Shown here piece after piece: positions 9,315 to 17,163 of a stretch of 64,000 bases of DNA. Location of the stretch: assembly GCA_002452405.1 (NCBI GenBank), contig DKFP01000014.1:1-64000 (forward strand). Direction: 5' to 3'. Every line of letters starts with the position of its first letter. The first letter of the stretch is position 1. The translations under genes were made by a program, and so were the position numbers. The DNA is from Deferribacteraceae bacterium UBA6793. GTDB lineage: Bacteria > Chrysiogenota > Deferribacteres > Deferribacterales > Geovibrionaceae. Under the pieces are notes generated by a model, which was given only the letters and a program-made list of their open reading frames with translations, was not told where the DNA came from and searched no databases.

Positions 9315-9388
9315 CACAGACTGCTTCGCCTGCGGCTCGCAGAGACGAATGAACGTCTTTGCGAGGCACGCAGTAACAAAGCAATATC
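9315..9388. repeat. Dispersed imperfect inverted repeat, copy A
   Basis: About 74 bases form a long imperfect hairpin: GACTGCTTC (9319-9327) and TCGCAGAGACG (9337-9347) on the left pair with CGTCTTTGCGAG and CAAAGCAAT on the right. The same paired motifs, GACTGCTTC followed by TCGCAGAGACG with a variable middle, occur at 17170-17263 and 40235-40277. It carries no coding sequence and sits just past the leuD stop, where the hairpin could stop transcription or protect the mRNA end. The form resembles small palindromic, REP/MITE-like elements. Confidence 0.75.
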
Positions 9389-9393
9389 ACATA

Positions 9394-9996
9394 TTATACA
9401 AACGAATATTTCAGCGTCTTTTCAAGCTCTCTGACCTGAGGCAGACCGTTGAGAAGTTCCGCCAGAGAATCGTAGCTTCCTTCAACGAAAGCCTTTTTAG
9501 CATTGGGCTTAATGTCAACGGCATACTCTTTGCCGTTGAATTTCACCTTGCTGCCTTCAACATCGAGAACCATTTCGGCTGCGGGGTTAGCCTCAACCGC
9601 TTTCATAAGCTCGTCGCGCACAGCCTTTTCAGCCACTGCGCATACGATGCCCAGAGTTGTGCAGTTGCCGAAGAATATTTCGGCATAGCTTCCTGCGATA
9701 ACAGCGTTGAAGCCCGCACGTTTGATAGCCTGCGGTGCGTGTTCACGGGATGAACCGCAGCCGAAGTTGTCGCCGGATATTATTATGGATGCACCGACAA
9801 ACTGGGGTTTGTCGATGGGATGTCCGATGGATTTGCCTTCACTGTCGAAGCGCACGTCATAAAAAAGCTGACCGCCAAGCTCGTCAAACACCACGCATTT
9901 AAGGAATCTTGCGGGGATGATGCGGTCTGTGTCTATGTCGTCACCGGGAACGGGAACTGCTCTTCCGATTACTTGTTTGATAGGTCCGAGACTCAT
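9394..9996 (-). CDS. leuD: 3-isopropylmalate dehydratase small subunit
   Basis: A 200-residue small subunit of isopropylmalate isomerase (leucine synthesis), which isomerises 2-isopropylmalate to 3-isopropylmalate with LeuC. DDIDTDRIIPARFL near the N-terminus and GDNFGCGSSREHAP are the swivel-domain signatures. The length matches the enterobacterial type, as does LeuC. A TTG at 10002 could add two residues, but ATG 9996 has GGAGG exactly 6 bases upstream, so I take the ATG. That GGAGG lies in the last codons of leuC, so translation is coupled. Confidence 0.96.
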   Translation of the reverse strand: MSLGPIKQVIGRAVPVPGDDIDTDRIIPARFLKCVVFDELGGQLFYDVRFDSEGKSIGHPIDKPQFVGASIIISGDNFGCGSSREHAPQAIKRAGFNAVIAGSYAEIFFGNCTTLGIVCAVAEKAVRDELMKAVEANPAAEMVLDVEGSKVKFNGKEYAVDIKPNAKKAFVEGSYDSLAELLNGLPQVRELEKTLKYSFV

Positions 9997-9998
9997 GA

Positions 9999-11393
9999 TC
10001 AACCTCCGATTCCGAATACTTTTCTTGCGTCTGTTATGGTGCCTGTGACAGCAGCCGCAACAGCCATAACAGGGGAAACAAGGAGTGTTCTGCCTGTGGA
10101 GGAACCCTGTCTGCCCTTAAAGTTTCTGTTTGAAGTGGAAGCGCTTATCTGTCTGCCCACGAGTTTGTCGGGGTTCATTGCAAGACACATTGAACAGCCC
10201 GGCTCTCTCCATTCGAAGCCTGCCTCGATGAAGATTTTGTCCAGACCCTCTGCCTCTGCCTGTTTCTTAACATTATAGGAACCGGGTACAGCCAGCGCGC
10301 GAACGCCCGCAGCTACCTTGCGTCCCTTGGCATATTTTGCGGCTTCGCGGAAATCTTCGATTCTGCCGTTTGTGCAGCTTCCGATGAATACCACGTCTAC
10401 CTTTTTGCCGTCCATCTTGTCGCCGGCGGCAAAGCCAGTGTACTCAAGAGCCTCAGCCATAACCTCGTTGGAAACGGCGGGGATGCTCTGTGAAATGCCT
10501 ATCGCCTGTTCGGGAGTAATACCCCATGTGACCATAGGTTCAATGTCTTCGCCTTTGAAAGTAACGACATCATCATAAACCGCATCAGCGTCGGACTTCA
10601 TGCTGTTCCAGTAGGCAACGGCTTTGTCCCAGTCTTTGGGGGCATAGGGCTTGCCTTTCAGGTATGCATAGGTGGTTTCATCTGGGTTGATGTAGCCGAC
10701 CCTTGCGCCGCCTTCGATAGCCATGTTGCAGACTGTCATTCTGCCTTCCATGCTCATGTTTTTGATAACATCGCCGCAGAACTCGTAAGCGTATCCGATA
10801 CCGCCGTTGACACCGAGTTTGCTTATTATATAGAGGATAACGTCTTTAGCGTAGACGCCTTCGTTAAGTTTGCCTGTAATCTCCACCTTACGCACTTTAA
10901 AGGGTGCAATGGACATTGTCTGGGTAGCAAGAACATCACGCACCTGCGAAGTTCCGATGCCGAATGCGATAGCGCCGAATGCACCGTGGGTTGCCGTGTG
11001 GCTGTCGCCGCAGGCTATGGTTGTTCCGGGCTGTGTGACACCCTGCTCAGGACCGACTATGTGCACAACGCCCTGACGCTCTGTTTCGGGGTTAAAAAAC
11101 GTGATTCCGTTCTCTTTTGTGTTGCGCTCGATAGCCTGAAACATCTCTTCAGCCATGGGGTCTGCCAGCGGTCTTTTGCGTGCGTCGCCCTCTGTGGGGA
11201 TGATGTGGTCAACAGTTGCGAAAGTCCTTTCGGGGAATGCAACTTTGATGTTCAGCTCTCTCAGCATGGCGAAAGCCTGCGGGCTTGTTACCTCATGGAT
11301 GAGGTGCATACCGATGAAAAGCTGGGTCTGTCCGTTGGGAAGCACACGAACCGTATGAGCATCCCAAACCTTCTGAAAAAGGCTCTTTCCCAT
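9999..11393 (-). CDS. leuC: 3-isopropylmalate dehydratase large subunit
   Basis: A 464-residue aconitase-type enzyme holding the [4Fe-4S] cluster that works with LeuD in leucine synthesis. The three ligand cysteines are in GSCTNGRIEDFR (one) and PGCSMCLAMNPD (two). The N-terminal GMHLIHEVTSPQAF and the middle CGDSHTATHGAFGA are the substrate-binding blocks. Length and motifs match the 466-residue E. coli type rather than the shorter archaeal-like type. GGAGA precedes the ATG. A promoter and a C-rich hairpin repeat lie upstream. leuA and leuB are not in the window. Confidence 0.98.
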   Translation of the reverse strand: MGKSLFQKVWDAHTVRVLPNGQTQLFIGMHLIHEVTSPQAFAMLRELNIKVAFPERTFATVDHIIPTEGDARKRPLADPMAEEMFQAIERNTKENGITFFNPETERQGVVHIVGPEQGVTQPGTTIACGDSHTATHGAFGAIAFGIGTSQVRDVLATQTMSIAPFKVRKVEITGKLNEGVYAKDVILYIISKLGVNGGIGYAYEFCGDVIKNMSMEGRMTVCNMAIEGGARVGYINPDETTYAYLKGKPYAPKDWDKAVAYWNSMKSDADAVYDDVVTFKGEDIEPMVTWGITPEQAIGISQSIPAVSNEVMAEALEYTGFAAGDKMDGKKVDVVFIGSCTNGRIEDFREAAKYAKGRKVAAGVRALAVPGSYNVKKQAEAEGLDKIFIEAGFEWREPGCSMCLAMNPDKLVGRQISASTSNRNFKGRQGSSTGRTLLVSPVMAVAAAVTGTITDARKVFGIGG

Positions 11394-11417
11394 ATATTTC
11401 TCCTTTAATCTCTTATC

Positions 11418-11451
11418 TCCCCCTTTGGCAAAGGGGGATTAAGGGGGATTT
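11418..11451. repeat. C/G-rich hairpin with tandem GGGGGATT units in the leuC leader
   Basis: TCCCCCTTT (11418-11426) and AAAGGGGGA (11430-11438) form a 9-bp hairpin with loop GGC. The GGGGGATTAA unit ending the hairpin is then repeated as GGGGGATTT. In the leuC transcript this reads as two CCCCCTT blocks before a hairpin, between the predicted promoter and the ribosome site. From memory, similar small elements are scattered in many genomes; a second copy is not visible in this window. Confidence 0.55.
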
Positions 11452-11470
11452 ACATTTATAAAGGCTTATG

Positions 11471-11499
11471 ATTCTGTACAATACTCCCGCATATGTCAA
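11471..11499 (-). promoter_or_regulatory. Sigma-70-type promoter for leuC-leuD
   Basis: A perfect TTGACA (minus strand, 11494-11499) stands 17 bases from CAGAAT (11471-11476). It gives a leader of about 70 bases that includes the C-rich hairpin. No leader peptide rich in leucine codons and no T-box are evident. Confidence 0.55.
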
Positions 11500-11615
11500 A
11501 TGTAAATAGAAAAGTTTGATTAGCTTTAACAAAGTTAAGGGAGAATAGATTAAGGCATTTGTAAACTTAATGCACAAATGACCGATATGACGTTGGAAAG
11601 AATTGAGGTTTTTTT

Positions 11616-12608
11616 ATGGAAATTTCAGGGAGTATTTCAGCATCTTCTTATTTACATGCTAACACTGCCATCAAACCTGACAGTGTTGTTACGCCAAAAA
11701 CTGAAAATGGCAATACTGTTGTTGTCATGGCTCAACAGACTGAACAACAAGGTGAACAATCAATCGCAGAGCAGCTTGAAAAAATAATAAATGAAAGCAA
11801 GCAGGAACAGAATCCGGCACAGGGAATAGAAGAGCAGCTGTCAGACAAACTTAAAGCGGAAATGACCGACGAAGAATACATTGCTTCACTTGAAAAAAAG
11901 ATGGAGGAAGCTAAAACAGAATCCCTTGATAAACTTGCCGAACTCCTCCAACTTCCCGACAAAAGCATGATAAATCAGGTAGACACCGACGATGTGGAAG
12001 ACTTCATATCCATGTTCAAGATAAAGTATGTCGAAACAGGCGATGCCAGACCTGTTTTCAATAAAACTTTCGATAATGTTGAGGACTTCTGGAACTACAA
12101 ATTCAAGGGCAGTTCCGCAGAAAAACCGCAGGCAAACGGAGCAAACAGTCTTTACGGCAAAGACAAGTTATATATGGACGGGCATGTGTACACTGTAACC
12201 TACGTTGACGAATGCAACGCACCCGACGGAAACAAACTGTTGAAAGATGCAAATCCGGCAGCGTTACAACAACTGGTAAAATACTGGGATGAAGGAACCA
12301 TAGGACAGTTGAGCGAATCTTTGACAATGGCAACAGCAATGAAACCATACTCAGGTGTTTATGACGCATCAGCCGATACGAGTGCAAAAGATGCATTCTG
12401 GAACAGAATCGGTAAAACCTTCAATACATCCGCATACGGAACTTACGGTAACTCTTTTTTTGATCTCATGAGTGAATCATACATGGCATCGCACACAGAA
12501 CTTATTACCGACGATTTCGCATTCCTTGAATTTGACATGAACGACTTTACAAAAAATGCAGGTGAAGAGCTGTACCTTTTTCAAGGTAAAAGAGCCGTCA
12601 GGGTATAA
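11616..12608 (+). CDS. Hypothetical protein, Gln/Glu-rich N-terminus
   Basis: A 330-residue protein I do not recognise. ATG 11616 has TTGAGG 8 bases upstream. It has no signal peptide or membrane segment. Residues 1-90 are low complexity and rich in Q, E and S, with a probable coiled coil at about 50-100. From about residue 105 a folded, aromatic-rich region follows (FWNYKF, LYGKDKLYMDGHVYTVTYVDE, KPYSGVYDASA, FFDLMSESYM). The start MEISGSISASSY and disordered N-terminus resemble flagellar-secreted or hook-length-type proteins, but that is only an impression. It stands alone between the divergent leuC and the convergent DUF2239 gene. Confidence 0.75.
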   Translation: MEISGSISASSYLHANTAIKPDSVVTPKTENGNTVVVMAQQTEQQGEQSIAEQLEKIINESKQEQNPAQGIEEQLSDKLKAEMTDEEYIASLEKKMEEAKTESLDKLAELLQLPDKSMINQVDTDDVEDFISMFKIKYVETGDARPVFNKTFDNVEDFWNYKFKGSSAEKPQANGANSLYGKDKLYMDGHVYTVTYVDECNAPDGNKLLKDANPAALQQLVKYWDEGTIGQLSESLTMATAMKPYSGVYDASADTSAKDAFWNRIGKTFNTSAYGTYGNSFFDLMSESYMASHTELITDDFAFLEFDMNDFTKNAGEELYLFQGKRAVRV

Positions 12609-12629
12609 TCTCACCGTTCTGCACATCCC

Positions 12630-13142
12630 TCAATCGTCAAACGCTCCATCAGAAATCTTTTCAATATACTGCCTGACATCTTTCGGCCATTTCCCTATAT
12701 ATTCAAAAAACTTTCCGCCATTGTCGGCATAGAGAGCTCTTACTGACTCTTCATAATCCGGAAAGTCACCGCAAAGTGCCGACAAAAATTTATAAACGGC
12801 ATCACGCACCCGTCGTTTTTCTTCCTTGGGATTTTTTCTTGCTTCATCTATTAATCTGCGCAGAGCAACCGACGCACCGCCATGTTGTGCGTTGAGCCAT
12901 TCCCAGTGACGTGGAAGCAGAGTAATTTCTCTGGGCACAACACCAAGTTTCGGTCGCCCGCGCCCTCTGACAACTTCAGGATTGATCACACACACGTCCG
13001 TCTGTTCACCTGAACTATCGCAGAACACCAGCACCCCGTCCCCCGTCTGCCCTGTATCTGTCCGCCGGACTATCTCTGCAACTTCGGCAAGATTCCCGGA
13101 GCCTATACATTCGACTCCCTTAAATACGGTGTATTTTTCCAT
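12630..13142 (-). CDS. DUF2239 family protein
   Basis: A 170-residue protein of the DUF2239 family, function unknown. The start EKYTVFKGVECIGSGNLAEV and the core RGRGRPKLGVVPREITLLPR followed by HWEWLNAQHGGASVALRRLI are the family hallmarks. RGRPKLGV looks like an AT-hook-type basic patch, but nucleic-acid binding is a guess. Three in-frame ATGs lie close together (13154, 13148, 13142); only 13142 has a good ribosome site (GGAG, 6 bases upstream) and matches the family start. The promoter is flanked by two palindromic sites, so the gene is probably under a dedicated repressor. It is monocistronic and diverges from groES. Confidence 0.88.
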   Translation of the reverse strand: MEKYTVFKGVECIGSGNLAEVAEIVRRTDTGQTGDGVLVFCDSSGEQTDVCVINPEVVRGRGRPKLGVVPREITLLPRHWEWLNAQHGGASVALRRLIDEARKNPKEEKRRVRDAVYKFLSALCGDFPDYEESVRALYADNGGKFFEYIGKWPKDVRQYIEKISDGAFDD

Positions 13143-13160
13143 ATGCATCTCCATTGCAGA

Positions 13161-13208
13161 TTTTTACCCGTATAAAATTAAATTGTCAAGATTTTTATCC
13201 GGATAAAA
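13161..13208 (-). promoter_or_regulatory. DUF2239 promoter with two palindromic operator sites
   Basis: Minus-strand TTGACA (13184-13189) stands 17 bases from TAAAAA (13161-13166). A perfect 16-base palindrome TTTTATCCGGATAAAA (13193-13208) lies just upstream of the -35. A degenerate copy, TTTTACCCGTATAAAA (13162-13177), overlaps the -10 and spacer. The two sites are exactly 31 bases apart, three helical turns, and sit in 23-base direct repeats beginning AGATTTTTA. This is the layout of cooperative repressor binding. The regulator is not in the window. Confidence 0.65.
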
Positions 13209-13252
13209 TAAGCCTTGCTCTGTAAACATGCCGTCTCACCATAATTTTTCTC

Positions 13253-13281
13253 TTGATTTTTAACCGTGGCGATTATATATA
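13253..13281 (+). promoter_or_regulatory. Sigma-70 promoter of groES-groEL
   Basis: TTGATT (13253-13258) and TATATA (13276-13281) are separated by 17 bases, directly upstream of the CIRCE element, the usual arrangement for HrcA-controlled groESL. Confidence 0.75.
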
Positions 13282-13289
13282 TTCTTCTG

Positions 13290-13316
13290 TTAGCACTCTG
13301 CCCTATTGAGTGCCAA
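13290..13316 (+). promoter_or_regulatory. CIRCE element (HrcA operator)
   Basis: TTAGCACTC, a 9-base spacer and GAGTGCCAA match the consensus TTAGCACTC-N9-GAGTGCTAA with one mismatch in the right arm. It overlaps the expected transcription start and places groESL under the heat-labile repressor HrcA. hrcA itself is not in the window. Confidence 0.95.
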
Positions 13317-13368
13317 CAAATCACAAAGACTTCTTATAAAAACTAATAAAGGTAATGGAGGAAAACAA

Positions 13369-13662
13369 ATGGCATCAATCAAACCTCTTCAGGACAGGAT
13401 TATTGTCAAACGCTTCGAATCTGAAGAAAAAACAGCTTCGGGCATCATCATCCCCGACAGTGCGAAAGAGAAACCCATGGAAGGCGAAGTTATCGCTGTT
13501 GGTCCCGGACGCACATATGACAACGGCAACAAAATGACAATGACCGTTAAAGTCGGCGACAGAGTTCTGTTTGCAAAGTATGCAGGTACTGAAATCAAAT
13601 TCGATGGTCAGGAATACCTCATAATGAGAGAAGATGACATCCTTGGCGTAATTGCGAAATAA
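13369..13662 (+). CDS. groES: Co-chaperonin GroES
   Basis: A 97-residue Hsp10 that caps the GroEL ring. It has the family start IKPLQDRIIVKR, the mobile-loop region EEKTASGIIIPDSAKEKP, and the C-terminal EYLIMREDDILGVI. The reading frame is open further upstream, through the CIRCE region, but ATG 13369 has GGAGG 5-6 bases upstream and gives the standard length. It is 35 bases before groEL and shares its promoter. Confidence 0.98.
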   Translation: MASIKPLQDRIIVKRFESEEKTASGIIIPDSAKEKPMEGEVIAVGPGRTYDNGNKMTMTVKVGDRVLFAKYAGTEIKFDGQEYLIMREDDILGVIAK

Positions 13663-13697
13663 CACGCCCAATCCATTAAGTTAAGGAGATTCGTACA

Positions 13698-15335
13698 ATG
13701 GCTAAACAAATCATTTTCAGCGAAGACGCAAGACATGCAATTCTGAAAGGCGTTGACCAGCTTGCCAACGCTGTTAAAGTTACACTCGGACCCAAAGGAC
13801 GCAACGTTGTTATCGAGAAAAAATTCGGCTCACCCCTTATAACTAAAGACGGCGTTACTGTTGCAAAAGAAATCGAACTGAAAGACCCGCTGGAAAACCT
13901 CGGCGCACAAATGGTTAAGGAAGTTGCTTCCAAAACCAACGACGTGGCTGGCGACGGCACTACCACTGCGACTGTTCTTGCACAGGCTATCTACCGTGAA
14001 GGTATCAAAAACGTTGTAGCAGGCGCAAAACCCATGGAAATCAAAAGAGGAATCGACAAAGCTGTTGCAGCCGTAATCGAAAAACTCGCTGAAATCTCAA
14101 AACCCATTCAGGACAAAAAAGAGATCGCACAGGTTGGCGCTATCTCCGCTAACAACGATTTCGAAATCGGTAACATCATCGCCGACGCTATGGACAAAGT
14201 CGGCAAAGACGGCGTTATCACCATTGAAGAAAATAAATCCACAGACACCATCCTTGAAGTTGTCGAAGGTATGCAGTTTGACAGAGGCTACCTGTCACCC
14301 TACTTCGTAACAGATGCAGACAACATGGAAGCTGTTCTTGAAAACCCCTATCTGCTTATCCTTGAAAGTAAAGTATCCAGCATGAAAGACATCCTTCCCG
14401 TTCTTGAGCAGCTTGCAAAACAGAACGCACCCTTCCTCATCATTGCAGAGGACGTTGAAGGCGAAGCGCTGGCAACACTTGTTGTAAACAGGCTGAGAGG
14501 TACTCTGAACTGCTGTGCCGTTAAAGCACCCGGCTTCGGCGACAGAAGAAAAGAGATGCTGAAAGACCTTGCCATCCTGACAGGCGGTAAAGTTGTCTCC
14601 GAAGAAACAGGCATGAACATCAATCAGGTCACTCTTGCCGATCTCGGACGCGCTAAGAAAGTTGTCGTGGACAAAGAAAACACCACAATCGTTGAAGGCG
14701 CAGGCACTGCTGAAGACATTCAGGCTCGTGTCAACATGATCAAAAAACAGTCCGACGACACTACAAGCGACTACGACAGAGAAAAACTTCAGGAAAGACT
14801 TGCAAAACTTTCCGGCGGTGTTGCCGTAATCAAAGTGGGCGCTGCTACTGAAACTGAGATGAAAGAGAAGAAAGCTAGAGTTGAAGACGCTCTGTCTGCA
14901 ACAAAAGCAGCCGTTGAAGAGGGCATCGTCCCCGGAGGCGGCGTTGCACTTGTTCGCGCTCTTAAAGCCCTTAACGGGATGAAACTCTCTGACGATCAGC
15001 AGGTTGGTGTTGAGCTTATCAAAAAAGCTCTTACATCTCCCCTCAGCCAGATCGTTGCGAACGCAGGTTTCGACCCCGCAATCATCGTTAACGAAATCTC
15101 TAAATCCAAATCCAACACTTACGGCTTTAACGCCGCAAATGAAAAATATATGGATATGTTTGAAGCCGGCGTTATCGACCCCACAAAGGTGACACGCTCC
15201 GCACTTCAGAACGCAGCTTCCGTTGCAAGCCTTATGATCACAACAGAAGCGCTTATCACTGAAATCCCCGAACCCAAAGCAGCAGGCGGAATGCCTGACA
15301 TGGGCGGAATGGGAGGCATGGGCGGCATGATGTAA
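13698..15335 (+). CDS. groEL: Chaperonin GroEL
   Basis: A 545-residue Hsp60 of standard length that folds proteins in an ATP-driven tetradecamer with GroES. VTLGPKGRNVV, the ATP-binding GDGTTTATVLAQAI, and the C-terminal Gly-Met tail (GGMGGMGGMM) are all present. AAGGAG lies before ATG 13698. It is the only groEL in the window and is followed by a strong terminator. Confidence 0.99.
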   Translation: MAKQIIFSEDARHAILKGVDQLANAVKVTLGPKGRNVVIEKKFGSPLITKDGVTVAKEIELKDPLENLGAQMVKEVASKTNDVAGDGTTTATVLAQAIYREGIKNVVAGAKPMEIKRGIDKAVAAVIEKLAEISKPIQDKKEIAQVGAISANNDFEIGNIIADAMDKVGKDGVITIEENKSTDTILEVVEGMQFDRGYLSPYFVTDADNMEAVLENPYLLILESKVSSMKDILPVLEQLAKQNAPFLIIAEDVEGEALATLVVNRLRGTLNCCAVKAPGFGDRRKEMLKDLAILTGGKVVSEETGMNINQVTLADLGRAKKVVVDKENTTIVEGAGTAEDIQARVNMIKKQSDDTTSDYDREKLQERLAKLSGGVAVIKVGAATETEMKEKKARVEDALSATKAAVEEGIVPGGGVALVRALKALNGMKLSDDQQVGVELIKKALTSPLSQIVANAGFDPAIIVNEISKSKSNTYGFNAANEKYMDMFEAGVIDPTKVTRSALQNAASVASLMITTEALITEIPEPKAAGGMPDMGGMGGMGGMM

Positions 15336-15371
15336 TTCCTGAAAAGGATTTGCACCGATCCCCATTTATCC

Positions 15372-15417
15372 GTAACCTGCGGCAACGTCAGGTTACATCC
15401 GAGACATCGCAAGTCTC
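15372..15417 (+). other. Two small hairpins in the groEL 3' region
   Basis: GTAACCTG (15372-15379) pairs perfectly with CAGGTTAC (15389-15396) around a 9-base loop. GAGAC (15401-15405) then pairs with GTCTC (15413-15417). The sequence AAGTCTCAAAA occurs twice (near 15411 and 15429). They lie between the groEL stop and its terminator and may stabilise the 3' end; no function is proven. Confidence 0.45.
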
Positions 15418-15434
15418 AAAAAAACGTAAGTCTC

Positions 15435-15462
15435 AAAACCCCGCTGAAAGGCGGGGTTTTTT
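15435..15462 (+). terminator. Rho-independent terminator of groES-groEL
   Basis: AAAACCCCGC (15435-15444), loop TGAAAG and GCGGGGTTTT (15451-15460) form a 10-bp stem ending in a six-T run. Confidence 0.95.
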
Positions 15463-15578
15463 CGTTTCCCTACCATATTAGGTGAGTAAAATCATTTACA
15501 ACAACTTAACATTTTTATTGCTTATCATTCCCTGTTTTGTAAAAATAAAAAAATATAGTTATTAGTATAGAGGGAAAT

Positions 15579-17126
15579 ATGCACAAGCTGACACTCAAAG
15601 AAAAGTTTATGATTCTGGGGGCAATCTATCTTATCTCCATGCTTTTCTGCTTTTTAATGACATGGCGCATAGCGGAGGCTGAGGGTTCCCACGACGGAGC
15701 TTTCAGGCTTTATACAATAATTTCCGTCACAACCTGCGCAATATTCTTTTTAATAATTTATAAAGTCTTCAAAGAGATAGTAACACCTCTGCGTGTTATG
15801 CGCGTTGTTCTGGATGAGCTTTCGAAAGGAACAAAGGATCTTACTAAGCGTCTTGAGGACAACGGCGGGGACGACATACGCGGTATGCTTCCAACAATGG
15901 TGCGCAATTTCAACAAATATCTGGATTCTCTGAATAAAGACTATGCAGACACTCTTCTGCTGGTGGGCGACGCCGGAGAGCATATCATGCCCGTTTCAAC
16001 AGCGATTGTTAAGGTTCGCGATTCTGTGGAGCAAAATGCAGAGATGGCAACCCAGGTTGCTGCCGCAGGCGAAGAAATGGGCGCCACCATAGGAGAGATA
16101 TCAGCATCCGCCGAAGAATCCGCCGACAAAGCGAAAGCCACTGTTGAGCTTGCCAAAGAGGGAGGTCATTCCATAAATCTGGCAAAGGAATCGTCAGAAA
16201 ACATGGCAGTTATAATCTCCAAGCTGGAAAGAGAGATAACCACACTGACAGAGAAAGCGTCACAGATAGGCGGTGTAATATCCGTTATCAACGATATATC
16301 GGAACAAACAAACCTGCTGGCGCTGAACGCTGCCATAGAAGCGGCAAGAGCGGGCGAAGCCGGACGCGGATTTGCAGTTGTTGCGGACGAAGTGCGCAAG
16401 CTGGCTGAAAAAACCCAGTCCTCCACCAAAGAGATAGAGATCATGGTCAGCGCTATGACAGGCAGCATTAAAGAGGTTTCACAGGGTGCTGCGGAGGTCG
16501 TTTCAGCGCTGGACGGACAAAAGGATGCCACAGAGAACGCTTACAGCAATTTCCAGACTATCCTGAGCGCCATAGAAGAGCTGGACAGCCTTGTTTCAGG
16601 TATATCCGCGGCTGTGAGTCAGCAGTCTGCGGCGACAGCACAGATAATGCAGAACGTCACAACTGTTGCCCACAATTCCGATATGACAAAAGAGGTTGTG
16701 CTCTCCCTTGTAAACGACACAGACATGCTGCTGAACAGCATAAAGTGCATATCCGACAAATATTCCAGTTATTCGCTTACAAGCAGGGCATATTATTTCG
16801 CGGCGGCTAAGATTGCCCATATAAACCTTATGAAGGGGCTTTTCGACTGCTACTCCAAAAACCAGTGCAACATAAACCTGCCCACACACACCACCTGCAC
16901 ATTCGGTCAGTTCTATTACGGCAAAGGGATGGAAATTTTCGGAAACGACAGCGATTACAAAGCTATGGAAGGTCCACACAAAGACGTGCACAACATGGCG
17001 CACAGGATCATGGATCTGATAAAAGCAGGCAAAAAACACGAAGCGGAACACCATCTTCCGGAGATGGAAGCCATGGTGAGGAATTTCATCGCTATGCTTG
17101 AAAGACTGATAAGCAAATACAAATAG
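15579..17126 (+). CDS. Methyl-accepting chemotaxis protein with C-terminal CZB zinc domain
   Basis: A 515-residue chemoreceptor. Two membrane helices (about 10-30 and 43-64) flank a loop of only about 12 residues, so there is no periplasmic sensor domain. A HAMP-like stretch follows, then the signalling domain with the conserved hairpin tip (NLLALNAAIEAARAGE, near 244-260). Residues about 400-480 form a CZB (chemoreceptor zinc-binding) domain with the expected His/Cys ligands: H in KIAHINLMKGL, C in TCTFGQFY, and two His in GPHKDVHNMAH. CZB domains are known to sense zinc or hypochlorous acid in other receptors. It signals to CheA, encoded at 49534. The gene is alone, behind a GAGGG ribosome site. 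Confidence 0.93.
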   Translation: MHKLTLKEKFMILGAIYLISMLFCFLMTWRIAEAEGSHDGAFRLYTIISVTTCAIFFLIIYKVFKEIVTPLRVMRVVLDELSKGTKDLTKRLEDNGGDDIRGMLPTMVRNFNKYLDSLNKDYADTLLLVGDAGEHIMPVSTAIVKVRDSVEQNAEMATQVAAAGEEMGATIGEISASAEESADKAKATVELAKEGGHSINLAKESSENMAVIISKLEREITTLTEKASQIGGVISVINDISEQTNLLALNAAIEAARAGEAGRGFAVVADEVRKLAEKTQSSTKEIEIMVSAMTGSIKEVSQGAAEVVSALDGQKDATENAYSNFQTILSAIEELDSLVSGISAAVSQQSAATAQIMQNVTTVAHNSDMTKEVVLSLVNDTDMLLNSIKCISDKYSSYSLTSRAYYFAAAKIAHINLMKGLFDCYSKNQCNINLPTHTTCTFGQFYYGKGMEIFGNDSDYKAMEGPHKDVHNMAHRIMDLIKAGKKHEAEHHLPEMEAMVRNFIAMLERLISKYK

Positions 17127-17146
17127 GGGAGCCGCAAGGCTCCCCT
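17125..17146 (+). terminator. Hairpin at the end of the chemoreceptor gene
   Basis: AGGGGAGCC (17125-17133), loop GCAA and GGCTCCCCT (17138-17146) overlap the stop codon. The 9-bp stem is strong but lacks a T-run, so it may protect the mRNA end rather than terminate; the repeat that follows supplies T-runs. Confidence 0.5.
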
Positions 17147-17163
17147 GGCTATTGACAAAGTAT

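Noticed and set aside
9176..9379. 67-residue minus-strand frame between leuD and glyS
   Set aside because: It runs across the inverted repeat and the glyS promoter, and its product is low complexity.
11578..11787. 69-residue frame overlapping the start of the 330-residue orphan
   Set aside because: It has no ribosome site, while the 11616 frame has TTGAGG at 8 bases and is far longer.
14295..15365. 356-residue minus-strand open frame opposite groEL
   Set aside because: groEL is certain on the other strand; the frame is rich in Cys, Phe and His and resembles nothing, as expected of antisense to a highly biased gene.
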